Source: Methanomassiliicoccus sp. (lineage in GTDB: Archaea; Thermoplasmatota; Thermoplasmata; Methanomassiliicoccales; Methanomassiliicoccaceae). From it: a stretch of 64,000 bases of DNA. Position 1 is the stretch's first letter; each line of letters opens with the position of its first letter. Below are positions 30,492-39,614 of the stretch, in pieces. Below the pieces are notes generated by a model. That model saw nothing but the letters and a program-made list of their open reading frames with translations, had not been told where the DNA came from and made no database searches. The position numbers and the translations under genes were made by a program. The stretch covers positions 62,001 to 126,000 of the forward strand of contig JADFDJ010000001.1 of the NCBI GenBank assembly GCA_018262895.1, written 5' to 3'.

Positions 30492-31781
30492 CTAATCTTC
30501 CTCTTCCGGCAGTTCTTGGGCCGAGGTCCAGCGCTCATCGCTCTTGGCCTTGGCATTGAAGGCCAACAGCTCGTTGACCTTGGCCGTCCACTCCTCTGGA
30601 GAGGTGTGGGCCACCCGCCCGATGAACATGGAGCGGAGATCGCGGAGCGAGGGCATGAGCATGACAGAGAAGCGGTACTTGGAGTACTGCGGGGCCTGGA
30701 GCTTGTCATCGGCTAGATATATGGGCTGACGCCGGAAGTTGACGTCCTGGAGGCCACCGGTCAGGGTGTCCATGCTCCTCTCCGCCGCCTCCCTCTGCTC
30801 ATCCTTGTCCAGCATCCCGTAGCCTGAACGGGAGGTCACCCGGAAGAAGTATGTCGCACGCCCCCCGCTGGGGCCGGAGGTAGCCTCCATGGCCACGGCG
30901 TTCCCCTCCCTGCCCAGTATAGGGATCATGAACCACATGTAGTCCCCCTCCTGCGTGGGCACAAGGCTCCGCTTGATGCCTATGCGCAGCATGTCCTTCT
31001 CCCCCAGCGACACCAGGTGGTCGTACTCCGCGCCCATGCCCTGAGCCCGCAGGCGGGCCTCCAAGGCTCTGAACAGGTCGGGGGAGACGTCCTCGAGGTC
31101 CTGCCGCCTAGCCGCCCGTCCTTCCTTCAGCAGGCGGGAGGCGGCCGACACCTGCTCTCCCGTGGCCGCGGGGTAGAGGTCCTTTATAACGCCTTGGACG
31201 TTGGCCTCCAGCTCGGCCATGGCGTCTGAGATGCCCTTCCACAGGGGGTCCAGTTCACGTCCCAGCATTACGATGGATAGGCGCTCCCCGCTCTCCAGCT
31301 CCATCTTCAGGGCATAGTTGCTGGCCTCGATGCCCACGATATCGCTGTACCGGATCCTCATCAGCGGCGCACGCAGGGGCATGAGGACGAGCGCGGTATC
31401 GTACAGGCGCACCTCGCAGGGCCCCTCAGCGCCGCGGAATACGGGTTTGATCTCTCCCTTGACCCCCTGCTTGCGCAGCTTCTCGCCCATCAACAGATCG
31501 CTCATGATCAGGGCGTTCCGGGATGCGTGCAGTTCCCTGGTCATGTCATCATGCCCGCGTCCCAGACCGGATATCCTCAGGCGGCTGCCGTCGAAGAACA
31601 AGATATCCAGGAGATAGTTGGCGCTGGACATGGACACTATGTCACGAAGCGACAGGGACCTTGTCCCGCCCTCCCGCGGACGGACCTCCAGGGCCTCAAG
31701 ACCGAGCACCACCTTGGCCTCGCCCTGGGCTGTTACTGTTCCTTTGGGATCTGTGAACGATATATTGCCTGCCGCTTCCAT
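30492..31781 (-). CDS. Uncharacterised protein with apparent tandem PH-like N-terminal modules
   Basis: Two similar segments (GTVTAQGEAKVVLGLEALEVRP...LSLRDIVSMSSANYLLDILFFDGSRLRI and GPCEVRLYDTALVLMPLRAPLMRIRYSDIVGIEASNYALKMELESGERLSI). Confidence 0.6.
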   Translation of the reverse strand: MEAAGNISFTDPKGTVTAQGEAKVVLGLEALEVRPREGGTRSLSLRDIVSMSSANYLLDILFFDGSRLRISGLGRGHDDMTRELHASRNALIMSDLLMGEKLRKQGVKGEIKPVFRGAEGPCEVRLYDTALVLMPLRAPLMRIRYSDIVGIEASNYALKMELESGERLSIVMLGRELDPLWKGISDAMAELEANVQGVIKDLYPAATGEQVSAASRLLKEGRAARRQDLEDVSPDLFRALEARLRAQGMGAEYDHLVSLGEKDMLRIGIKRSLVPTQEGDYMWFMIPILGREGNAVAMEATSGPSGGRATYFFRVTSRSGYGMLDKDEQREAAERSMDTLTGGLQDVNFRRQPIYLADDKLQAPQYSKYRFSVMLMPSLRDLRSMFIGRVAHTSPEEWTAKVNELLAFNAKAKSDERWTSAQELPEEED

Positions 31782-31928
31782 GGCCTGACATTGCCCTGTT
31801 CCGTTTTTATAATTTATCGATTCTCGATGCCGTCATTTTTTTGTCGATGAGAGCATTTCCTATCCCAGCCAGCATATCCTCGGCCTCAGGGAATCAATCA
31901 AATACGAGTTACCTGATTACGACCGGGA

Positions 31929-33140
31929 ATGACCATGGTCGATGTTAAGGCGATAGAGAAGGCCAAGGAGCACTTCGGCAAGATCCTCGAGGAGCAGCTG
32001 AAGAGGGTCGAGGCCATGAAGTCCGGACAGGACTGGACCGATTACAGCAACCTGCAGAGGATCAAGATCGGAATCTGCGGAGGGGACGGCATAGGGCCGT
32101 ACATCTCCAGATCGGCCAAGAAGGTCCTGGAGGTGCTGCTCCAGGATGAGATCGGGAGCGGCAAGGTGGAGATCAAGGTCATCGAGGGGCTCACCATCGA
32201 GAACCGCGTGAAGGAGATGAAGGCCATTCCTGACGATGTTCTGGCCGAGATCAAGGAATGCCATGTGGTTCTAAAGGGACCGACCACCACTCCCAAGAAG
32301 GGGGACCCATGGCCGAACATAGAGAGCGCCAACGTCGCCATGAGGCGCGAGCTGGACCTCTTTGCCAACGTCAGGCCGGTGAAGGTGCCGGAGCTGGGAG
32401 TGGACTGGATGTTCTTCAGGGAGAACACCGAGGGCAGCTACGTGCTGGGAAGCAGGGGGGTCAATGTCACCGAGGACCTGGCCATCGATTTCTGCGTTGC
32501 CACCTCACAGGGCTCGGACCGCATCATCAGGCTTGCCTTCGATTACGCGGCCAAGAACGGGATCGACAAGGTCAGCGTGGTCACCAAGGCCAACGTCATA
32601 AAGACCACGGACGGCAAGTTCCTCAACACCGCCGCTGAGGTGGCCAAGGACTACCCCGGGGTCAAGTGGGACGACTGGTTCATAGATATCATGACCGCGA
32701 AGCTCATTGACCCCTACAGGCGCAAGGACTTCAAGGTCATCGTCCTGCCCAACCTCTACGGGGACATACTCACGGACGAGGCCGCCCAGATCCAGGGAGG
32801 AGTGGGCACCGCGGGGAGCGCTAACATCGGGAAGCGGTACGCGATGTTCGAGGCCATCCATGGCTCCGCACCCCGAATGGTGGACGAGGGAAGGGCGCAG
32901 TACGCCGATCCGTCCTCCATGATCAAGGCAGCGGCCATGCTTCTCAACCACATAGGTTTCGTGGACAAGGCCAAGAGGCTGGAGATGGCCCTTGAGGTCT
33001 GCACCCAGTACGAGAAGAAGAAGGTCATGACGGGGCGTTCCAACGGTGCGACGGGAGACGAGTTCGCGCAGTACGTTCTGGACACCGTCAACGATCCTGA
33101 CCTCGAGAGCAAGTGGATAAGGTACCAGCGGAGCGATTGA
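31929..33140 (+). CDS. Isocitrate/isopropylmalate (or homoisocitrate) dehydrogenase family
   Basis: GGDGIGPYISRSAKKVL; FRENTEGSY; LPNLYGDILTDEAAQIQGGVGTAGSANIG; EAIHGSAPRM. Confidence 0.85.
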   Translation: MTMVDVKAIEKAKEHFGKILEEQLKRVEAMKSGQDWTDYSNLQRIKIGICGGDGIGPYISRSAKKVLEVLLQDEIGSGKVEIKVIEGLTIENRVKEMKAIPDDVLAEIKECHVVLKGPTTTPKKGDPWPNIESANVAMRRELDLFANVRPVKVPELGVDWMFFRENTEGSYVLGSRGVNVTEDLAIDFCVATSQGSDRIIRLAFDYAAKNGIDKVSVVTKANVIKTTDGKFLNTAAEVAKDYPGVKWDDWFIDIMTAKLIDPYRRKDFKVIVLPNLYGDILTDEAAQIQGGVGTAGSANIGKRYAMFEAIHGSAPRMVDEGRAQYADPSSMIKAAAMLLNHIGFVDKAKRLEMALEVCTQYEKKKVMTGRSNGATGDEFAQYVLDTVNDPDLESKWIRYQRSD

Positions 33141-33144
33141 GAAC

Positions 33145-33483
33145 GTGGGCCTTACCTCCCTGCTCCTGGGGCTGTTCAACCTGGTGGTCGGCCTGGTTGT
33201 CGTCCTGTTCTCGATCCCCATGGCACAAGGCAAGGTCAGCATGAACCATGTCTACGGTATCCGGCTGGCCAAGTCCTTTGAGAGCGAGGGGGACTGGGAC
33301 CGGATGAACCGGTTCGGCGGGCGCCAGTTCATAATATGGGGCGTTGTCCTCATGCTCCTCGGTGCTGTCTTCCTCTTCCTGGACCTGGACAGCTCACTGG
33401 AGTCCATCATCCTCCTGGGATTGACCCCGCTCATGCTCATCATACCGGCCTTGAGGATAGTGTCTTACGCAAAAAAGCTATGA
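33145..33483 (+). CDS. SdpI-family-like small membrane protein
   Basis: Three TM helices with GIRLAKSFESEGDWDRMNRFGGRQFIIWGVV. Confidence 0.65.
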   Translation: MGLTSLLLGLFNLVVGLVVVLFSIPMAQGKVSMNHVYGIRLAKSFESEGDWDRMNRFGGRQFIIWGVVLMLLGAVFLFLDLDSSLESIILLGLTPLMLIIPALRIVSYAKKL

Positions 33484-33517
33484 TGCTACCTCCGATCTTA
33501 TGGTTAATGGACGGAGG

Positions 33518-34138
33518 TCAGCGAGATCGGCGGGGCAGGAACCTCCCCGTGCGCGATCTATATCTCTCGTATTCGGTTCCGAAGGCCAAGGGCGAGCTCA
33601 GCATCTCCTCCTCGATGGCGGTCCGCCGAAGAGCGACGATGGAGGCGATGATGGTGAGGAGGAGACAGGGCAGGCTAAGGAAGGCTAGGCTCATGCCGAG
33701 CCCGACCATGATATTTCCAGCGTACACGGGGTGGCGGACCCACCGGAACGGCCCCCGGGTCACCAGCTGCTGCCCATGGGATACCTGGACCTGTGGGCGC
33801 ATGGCCCTGCCCAGGACCTGGGCCGACCATAGGATCAGAATGCCGCTCGACGCCCACAGCGCTGCCCCTAACCACTGCACAAGGCCGGGAACGGTCACGG
33901 GCAGAACAGGGAAGAGGTAGAAAAGATCGGGCAGGAACAGCACCCCCAGGCTCCAGACGTGGAGGGCCGTGACCGCTGCGGGCCACGACCAACGCACTAA
34001 CGGTCCCGGTCTCCTGCTGGTGATGACGTTCGCCTCCCGTCGGAGGAAACCGCTCCAAACTGAGAACAGCATCGCCCCTACCAGTGTGCCAGCTAGCATC
34101 ACGAACGCTATGGCCTGTGCAGTCCCATCGTTCCACAC
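33518..34138 (-). CDS. Isoprenylcysteine carboxyl methyltransferase-like membrane protein
   Basis: LVTRGPFRWVRHPVYAGNIMVGLGMSLAFLS...EEEMLSSPLAFGTEYERYRSRTGRFLPR. Confidence 0.8.
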   Translation of the reverse strand: MWNDGTAQAIAFVMLAGTLVGAMLFSVWSGFLRREANVITSRRPGPLVRWSWPAAVTALHVWSLGVLFLPDLFYLFPVLPVTVPGLVQWLGAALWASSGILILWSAQVLGRAMRPQVQVSHGQQLVTRGPFRWVRHPVYAGNIMVGLGMSLAFLSLPCLLLTIIASIVALRRTAIEEEMLSSPLAFGTEYERYRSRTGRFLPRRSR

Positions 34139-34336
34139 TGAAGGGCGTAATTCGAACAGGTTGATGAGGAAATGGCCTAACTGGTCCGGGTGACCCTGTT
34201 ACGGACCGACATACCACAGCCTTCTTGAGGAGCGCCGGGTCCGTCCTACTAGGGTTAAGTACCAAAGCATGGCACACTAAAGGCAAATACTCCCTTGACC
34301 TTGTATTCTCTTGTTCGCGACCAGGAGCATCGGAAG

Positions 34337-34990
34337 ATGAAGATCGGCATATTGGGCTGCGATGCGATCCGCCACGAGCTGGATATGGTGACCGCCGGCG
34401 ATCAAGACGTGGTGTACCGGGAGTACCTGGAGTTCGGGCTCCACCTCCATCCAGTTGAACTGAGGAGAGTGATCCTGGAGAAGATCGAGGACTTACCTCC
34501 AGAGGTCGACGTGCTCTTCCTGGGATACGGTCATTGCCAGGCGCTCAGAGGCCTTCCGTCGCAGGTCAAGGTCCCGCTCATCATGCTGGAGCATGAGGAC
34601 TGCATCGCCGCCCTCATGAGCACGGAGAGGTACCACCGCGAGAAGAACAACGGGGGGATCACATGGTTCTACCCTGCGGGTTGGGCCGAGAAAGGGATGC
34701 CGGGACTGGTCCAGATGTTCCACCTGGACTGCATGGAGCATAAGGGGTACGAGCCCGAGTTCTTCCTCAGGATGTTGCTGGAGGGGTTCTCACGCTGCCT
34801 GTTCATCGATACCGGCATCGAGTGCGTGGAGCAGTGCAGGAAGAACTCTGAACATCTGGCGTCCGACCTGGGGCTGAGGCATGAGTCCACGACCGGTTCC
34901 CTTGACCTCATCAGGGAGGCCTGGGACCTGGTCAAGGCGAAGGGTTTGGAGCTGGACAGGTCCAGGAACGAAAAGGTGGAAGGTGGTTGA
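34337..34990 (+). CDS. DUF1638-like protein (paralog B)
   Basis: MKIGILGCDAIRHEL...YREYLEFGLHLHPVELRRVI...FLGYGHCQALRGL...EHEDCIAALMSTERY. Confidence 0.75.
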   Translation: MKIGILGCDAIRHELDMVTAGDQDVVYREYLEFGLHLHPVELRRVILEKIEDLPPEVDVLFLGYGHCQALRGLPSQVKVPLIMLEHEDCIAALMSTERYHREKNNGGITWFYPAGWAEKGMPGLVQMFHLDCMEHKGYEPEFFLRMLLEGFSRCLFIDTGIECVEQCRKNSEHLASDLGLRHESTTGSLDLIREAWDLVKAKGLELDRSRNEKVEGG

Positions 34991-35053
34991 CCGGTAGCGA
35001 GAACCGATCCCCTTTCCGACAGGGGCAGCTCAATATCCTCACGGCAGTCATGC

Positions 35054-35809
35054 TCACTTCTCCGACAGGTGCGTGGAGTAGTACCCCTCGGTGGGCAGAA
35101 GGTCATGATCGTCGGGCCTCCGGACGGGCCTGGTCTCCCCGTGGTGCTTCTTGGCGTAGGGGTCCATCCTCTCCCCTGTGACCATGAACACCACCCTGTC
35201 GCCGATGTTACAGGAGTGGTCGGCGATCCTCTCCAGATACCTGGCCACCAGGATGTAGTGGGTGCCCACGCCGATGTTACGGGGGTCCTCCATCATGTGG
35301 GTCAGGCTCTCGCGGAATATGGAGTCCCACAGGCCGTCGACCTCGTCGTCCCTCCTATACAATCCCCTGGCCTTTCCGTCGTCCCTGCTCACGAAGGAGT
35401 CTATGGCATCGTTGACCATGCCCATGACCAGCTCTGCCATGAGGGGGACGGCCACCAGCTTCTTCATCCTCTTGCCCCCCTCCCCGTTCCCGGCGAGCTC
35501 GGATATGTCCTGGCCGTAGCGGCCGATGCGGTTCAGGTCGGTGATTATCTTCAGGCTGGTGGTGACCATCCTGAGGTCCCCCGCCACCGGCTGGTGGAGG
35601 GCGATTATCTCCACGCAGTGCTTCTCGATGGCCTGCTCGGCGAGGTATATCTGACGGTCCAGCTCCTCGACCTTCGTCCGGAGTTCGGCATCGTTCTCCA
35701 GGAAGGCCTGGACGCCCATCTTGATCATCTCCCTGGCCAGGTCCCCCATGCGGACGATCTCCTGGTCTAGCGCCTTCATCTCCTCGTTGAACAGCAACCT
35801 TGCGGTCAT
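35054..35809 (-). CDS. phoU: PhoU phosphate signalling protein
   Basis: FNEEMKALDQEIVRMGDLAREMIKMG...YILVARYLERIADHSCNIGDRVVFMVTGE; next to pstB. Confidence 0.93.
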   Translation of the reverse strand: MTARLLFNEEMKALDQEIVRMGDLAREMIKMGVQAFLENDAELRTKVEELDRQIYLAEQAIEKHCVEIIALHQPVAGDLRMVTTSLKIITDLNRIGRYGQDISELAGNGEGGKRMKKLVAVPLMAELVMGMVNDAIDSFVSRDDGKARGLYRRDDEVDGLWDSIFRESLTHMMEDPRNIGVGTHYILVARYLERIADHSCNIGDRVVFMVTGERMDPYAKKHHGETRPVRRPDDHDLLPTEGYYSTHLSEK

Positions 35810-36574
35810 TCAGCCCATCCTCCCAGTAATGTACTGCTCGGTCAAGTCCTTTTCTGGCTTCTCGAAGAGGTCCCTTGTGCTCCCGTACTCGATGAGCTCA
35901 CCCAGGTAGAAGAACGCGGTCCGGTCGGCCACGCGCGCGGCCTGCTGCATGTTGTGGGTGACTATCACCACGGTGTAGTCCTTCTTCAGGTCTATCAGCA
36001 GGTCCTCTATCTTGGCCGTGGCGATGGGGTCCAGCGCTGAGCACGGCTCGTCGAAGAGTATGATCTCAGGTTCTATGGCCAAGGTCCGGGCGATGCACAG
36101 CCTCTGCTGCTGCCCTCCAGAGAGATCGTAGGCGCTCTTGTTCATCCGGTCCTTGACCTCATCCCATAGTGCCGCCCGCCTCAGGGACCTCTCCACGATC
36201 AGGCTAAGGTCCTCCTTTCTCTTGGTCCCGTGGATCCGGGGGGCGTAGGCGATGTTCTCGAAGATGGACTTGGGGAAGGGATTGGGCTTCTGGAACACCA
36301 TCCCTATCTTCTTACGGACATCGGTGACATCGACCTTGGCATCGTAGATGTTGGTGCCGTCCACCAGCACGTCACCCGTCACCTTGGCCGAGGGGATGAT
36401 ATCGTTCATTCGATTGATGCATCGTATGAACGTGCTCTTCCCGCAGCCCGAGGGGCCGATGATGGCCGTTATCTTCTTCTCCTCTATCCTCATGCTCACA
36501 TCCTTCAGGGCATGCGCCTTGTCGAAGTGGACGTTGAGCTGCCTCACTGTGATGTCTGTCACATGGATCACCAT
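35810..36574 (-). CDS. pstB: Phosphate ABC transporter ATPase
   Basis: [47 protein letters not shown]. Confidence 0.97.
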   Translation of the reverse strand: MVIHVTDITVRQLNVHFDKAHALKDVSMRIEEKKITAIIGPSGCGKSTFIRCINRMNDIIPSAKVTGDVLVDGTNIYDAKVDVTDVRKKIGMVFQKPNPFPKSIFENIAYAPRIHGTKRKEDLSLIVERSLRRAALWDEVKDRMNKSAYDLSGGQQQRLCIARTLAIEPEIILFDEPCSALDPIATAKIEDLLIDLKKDYTVVIVTHNMQQAARVADRTAFFYLGELIEYGSTRDLFEKPEKDLTEQYITGRMG

Positions 36575-37416
36575 CTGTATTTCTTACGGTACTTGTTGCG
36601 TAGCATGATCGCCACGAGGTTCATGCCCACGACCAGCATGAGCAGCACCAGGGCCGAGCCGTAGAGGCTCTGGCCCGTGAGCGCCACCCTGGTCTGGGTG
36701 GCCAGCGCGTAGATGTGATATGGAAGTGCTTGGAAGGCGGAGAACAGCGAGTCCGGCAGGCCGGGCATGTAGTACGCTGCACCCACCAGGATTATCGGCG
36801 CGGTCTCGCCTGCCGCCCTGGAAAGGGAGAGAATAACTCCGGTGAGGATGCCGGGCATGGCGTACGGCAGGATGTGGTGCCTGACCGTCTGCCACTTGGT
36901 GGCTCCCAGTGCGATCGAGGCCTCCCTCAGCGAGGGGGGGATGGCGATAAGAGCCTCCCTGGTGGAGGCGATGATTATGGGCAGCACCAGTATGCTCAGG
37001 GTCAGGCCCGCGGCGATCAGGCTCGCCCCCATGTCCAGCAGGAGCACGAAGAGCCCCAGGCCGAGGAGACCATACACCACCGAGGGCACCCCCGCGAGGT
37101 TGTGCACCACGACCCTCCACACCCCCTTCATGAACTTGTTCTTCTGGTACTCCACCAGATATACGGCGGAGAGGATGCCTATGGGGATGGAGATGATCAG
37201 CACCAGCGCCATCAGGTAGATGGTGCCTAGGAGCTGGGGGAATATGCCTCCCTTGCTCATCCCCACCCGCGGGGCCTGTGTGAGGAACTCCCAGTTAATG
37301 GCCCCGATCCCGTAGAAGAGCAGGTAGCCTATCAGGACCGCGATGGCGGCCACCACGGCCCACCCGCTGACCCTGAACAGCCCGAAGTAGATGCTCTGCT
37401 TCAGCTTGCGGTTCAT
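36568..37416 (-). CDS. pstA: Phosphate ABC transporter permease
   Basis: [43 protein letters not shown]. Confidence 0.95.
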   Translation of the reverse strand: MNRKLKQSIYFGLFRVSGWAVVAAIAVLIGYLLFYGIGAINWEFLTQAPRVGMSKGGIFPQLLGTIYLMALVLIISIPIGILSAVYLVEYQKNKFMKGVWRVVVHNLAGVPSVVYGLLGLGLFVLLLDMGASLIAAGLTLSILVLPIIIASTREALIAIPPSLREASIALGATKWQTVRHHILPYAMPGILTGVILSLSRAAGETAPIILVGAAYYMPGLPDSLFSAFQALPYHIYALATQTRVALTGQSLYGSALVLLMLVVGMNLVAIMLRNKYRKKYRW

Positions 37417-38390
37417 CTGTACGCCTCCGAGTAGCGGGCGGCGATGAGGTCCGCTATCATGTTGATAGCCAAAGTGAACAGGAACAGGATCATGCCTATG
37501 GCGAAGAGGACGTGGTAGTGGAGGGAACCTCCCGCGACCTCGCCCACATCTATGGCGATGGCCGACGTCATCGCCTGCACCGAGTCCAGTATGTTGCCTG
37601 TGACCTGGGGGGAGTTACCTGTGCACATGAGCACCACCATGGTCTCCCCTACAGCACGTCCGATCGACAGTATGATGGCGGCCACGATTCCGGAGAGGGC
37701 CGCTGGCAGAACGATGGACCTCATGGTCTCCCAGCGGTTCGCTCCCAGAGCGTAGGACGCTTCCCGCAGGCTCCTGGGGACCGCATTGATGGCATCCTCC
37801 GAGAGGCTCACCATGATGGGGATCATCATGATGGCCAGCATGATGGCGCCATTCAGGGCGTTGGTGCCGCTGCCCACGCCGAATATGTCCCTGATGTAGG
37901 GGCTGAGTATCAGTAGCCCGAACAGGCCATAGACCACGGAAGGTATACCGGCGAGTATCTCGATCGCCGGCTTGAGGATTCCGCGCACCTTTGGGTGGGC
38001 GATCTCTGATATGTAGATCGTGCAGCCGATGCCGATAGGGATGGCGATTAGCGAGGCTGCCAGGCTCACCAGCAATGTCCCCAGGACCAGAGGCAGGATC
38101 CCGTAGATGTCCGAGTTGGGCCGCCAGATGTCGCCGGTAAGGAAGTTCCAGAGGTCCGTCACCTCATTGTTGCCGAAGTTGATGAACGAAGGAAGGGCGT
38201 TCGAGATGAGAGTGTAGAACACCAGGACCAGCACAAGGAAGGAGATCCCGGCGATGATCAGAAGAATAAAATGAGTGAGAAGGTCCATTTTGACCGAACG
38301 CGGCTTATGACGAAGGTCCCTTAGAGCAGAGACCTTCCCCCTTAGACCTCCTATTCCGTTCTTGACCCGTTGGCTCTGCAATATGTTCAC
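37413..38390 (-). CDS. pstC: Phosphate ABC transporter permease
   Basis: EILAGIPSVVYGLFGLLIL; NAVPRSLREASYALGANRWETMRSIVLP. Confidence 0.95.
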   Translation of the reverse strand: MNILQSQRVKNGIGGLRGKVSALRDLRHKPRSVKMDLLTHFILLIIAGISFLVLVLVFYTLISNALPSFINFGNNEVTDLWNFLTGDIWRPNSDIYGILPLVLGTLLVSLAASLIAIPIGIGCTIYISEIAHPKVRGILKPAIEILAGIPSVVYGLFGLLILSPYIRDIFGVGSGTNALNGAIMLAIMMIPIMVSLSEDAINAVPRSLREASYALGANRWETMRSIVLPAALSGIVAAIILSIGRAVGETMVVLMCTGNSPQVTGNILDSVQAMTSAIAIDVGEVAGGSLHYHVLFAIGMILFLFTLAINMIADLIAARYSEAYR

Positions 38391-38451
38391 CTAGCGTTGT
38401 GATGATCGTGAAGAAAGTACCCTTGGCCACCGGGGCCAAGGGTTTTGGGCA

Positions 38452-39381
38452 TCAGCCCAGTTTGGAGATCATCTCCTGCTGAACGGCGCTGGGTAGGGGG
38501 TAGAAGCCCGCGTCCGTGACGATCCTCTGACCGCCGTCGGTAGAGAGGACGTAGGCGATCCAGTCCTTCACTGCCCCTGTTGGTACTCCGTTGGTGTACA
38601 GGTACAAGTACCTGGAAAGGGAGTAGCTTTGGTTCAGAACAGCGTTCTCGTCCAGGGCGTTGTAGGCGATGGAAGTGTCGTTCTTCTGGATGTTCAGGAC
38701 GTCCACGGAGCCCTCGCCCTGCTTGGCGTACCCTACACCGACATAGCCGATGGCACCAGGGTCCTGCTCCACCTGGGACAGAATCTGCTGGTTTCCGGTC
38801 TGCTGCTTCATGGTGGAGGAGTACTCGGACGCACCAGTCTTGCCCTTCTTGAGGACGACCTCCTCAAAGTACTGATATGTGCCCGAGGTCGGCTGGCGGC
38901 CGTACAGAACGATCGCTAGATCAGGACCGCCGACCTGGTTCCAGTTGGTATACGTTCCGTTGTAAATGTTCGCCAGCTGGTCCAGTGTCAGGGTGGTTAC
39001 GGTGTTCGCGCCATTGGTGATGATGGCGATGCCGTCGATGGCCACCTTGAACTCAACAGCCTCGACGCCGTGAGTGGAGGCGTTCTGTGCCTCGGCTGAG
39101 GTCATGGCCCTGGAGGCCTGCGCCACGTCGGTCTCGCCCTGGATCAGCTTGGTGATGCCGACCCCGCTTCCGCCCCCAGTGATGGAAACGGAAACCGTGG
39201 TGCTCTCGGCGTTGAAGTCCTCAGCGCACATCTGCATGAGTTCCAACATGGTGTCCGAGCCTATCTCGGTAACATTGGTTTTGTTCTGGGCGTTGTTGTT
39301 CGAGCCGAGGCCCACTGCCAGCCCAGCGATGATGACGACCGCTATGACGGCGATCGCTGCATACATGATCTTCCTGTCCAT
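38452..39381 (-). CDS. pstS: Phosphate-binding protein
   Basis: TEIGSDTMLELMQMCAEDFN; SITGGGSGVGITKLIQGETDVAQASR; heads the pst operon. Confidence 0.93.
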   Translation of the reverse strand: MDRKIMYAAIAVIAVVIIAGLAVGLGSNNNAQNKTNVTEIGSDTMLELMQMCAEDFNAESTTVSVSITGGGSGVGITKLIQGETDVAQASRAMTSAEAQNASTHGVEAVEFKVAIDGIAIITNGANTVTTLTLDQLANIYNGTYTNWNQVGGPDLAIVLYGRQPTSGTYQYFEEVVLKKGKTGASEYSSTMKQQTGNQQILSQVEQDPGAIGYVGVGYAKQGEGSVDVLNIQKNDTSIAYNALDENAVLNQSYSLSRYLYLYTNGVPTGAVKDWIAYVLSTDGGQRIVTDAGFYPLPSAVQQEMISKLG

Positions 39382-39541
39382 TTTTCTTCCCTCAATGGGT
39401 CAAGCTGCTCCGCCTGGTTCTGGCCAGACCGTCAGGGCGATGGCGTTTCACCGATCGCTCACATACATCCGATACCTCGCTTGACCTCACGATTGGCGAC
39501 TTACATACTCGTAGTATAATCCTATGCAAAATAGAATATAG

Positions 39542-39591
39542 TTGTATATGCTTGAGAATGTATGACAATATACTCTACATATTGTATATGC
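39542..39591. promoter_or_regulatory. Two TTGTATATGC direct repeats in the pstS/PhoU-like divergent region
   Basis: Exact copies at 39542-39551 and 39582-39591, 40 bp apart; GTAT-N6-ATAC at 39560-39573 between them. Confidence 0.5.
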
Positions 39592-39614
39592 AATGGTTAT
39601 TTGGGTGGTATAAT

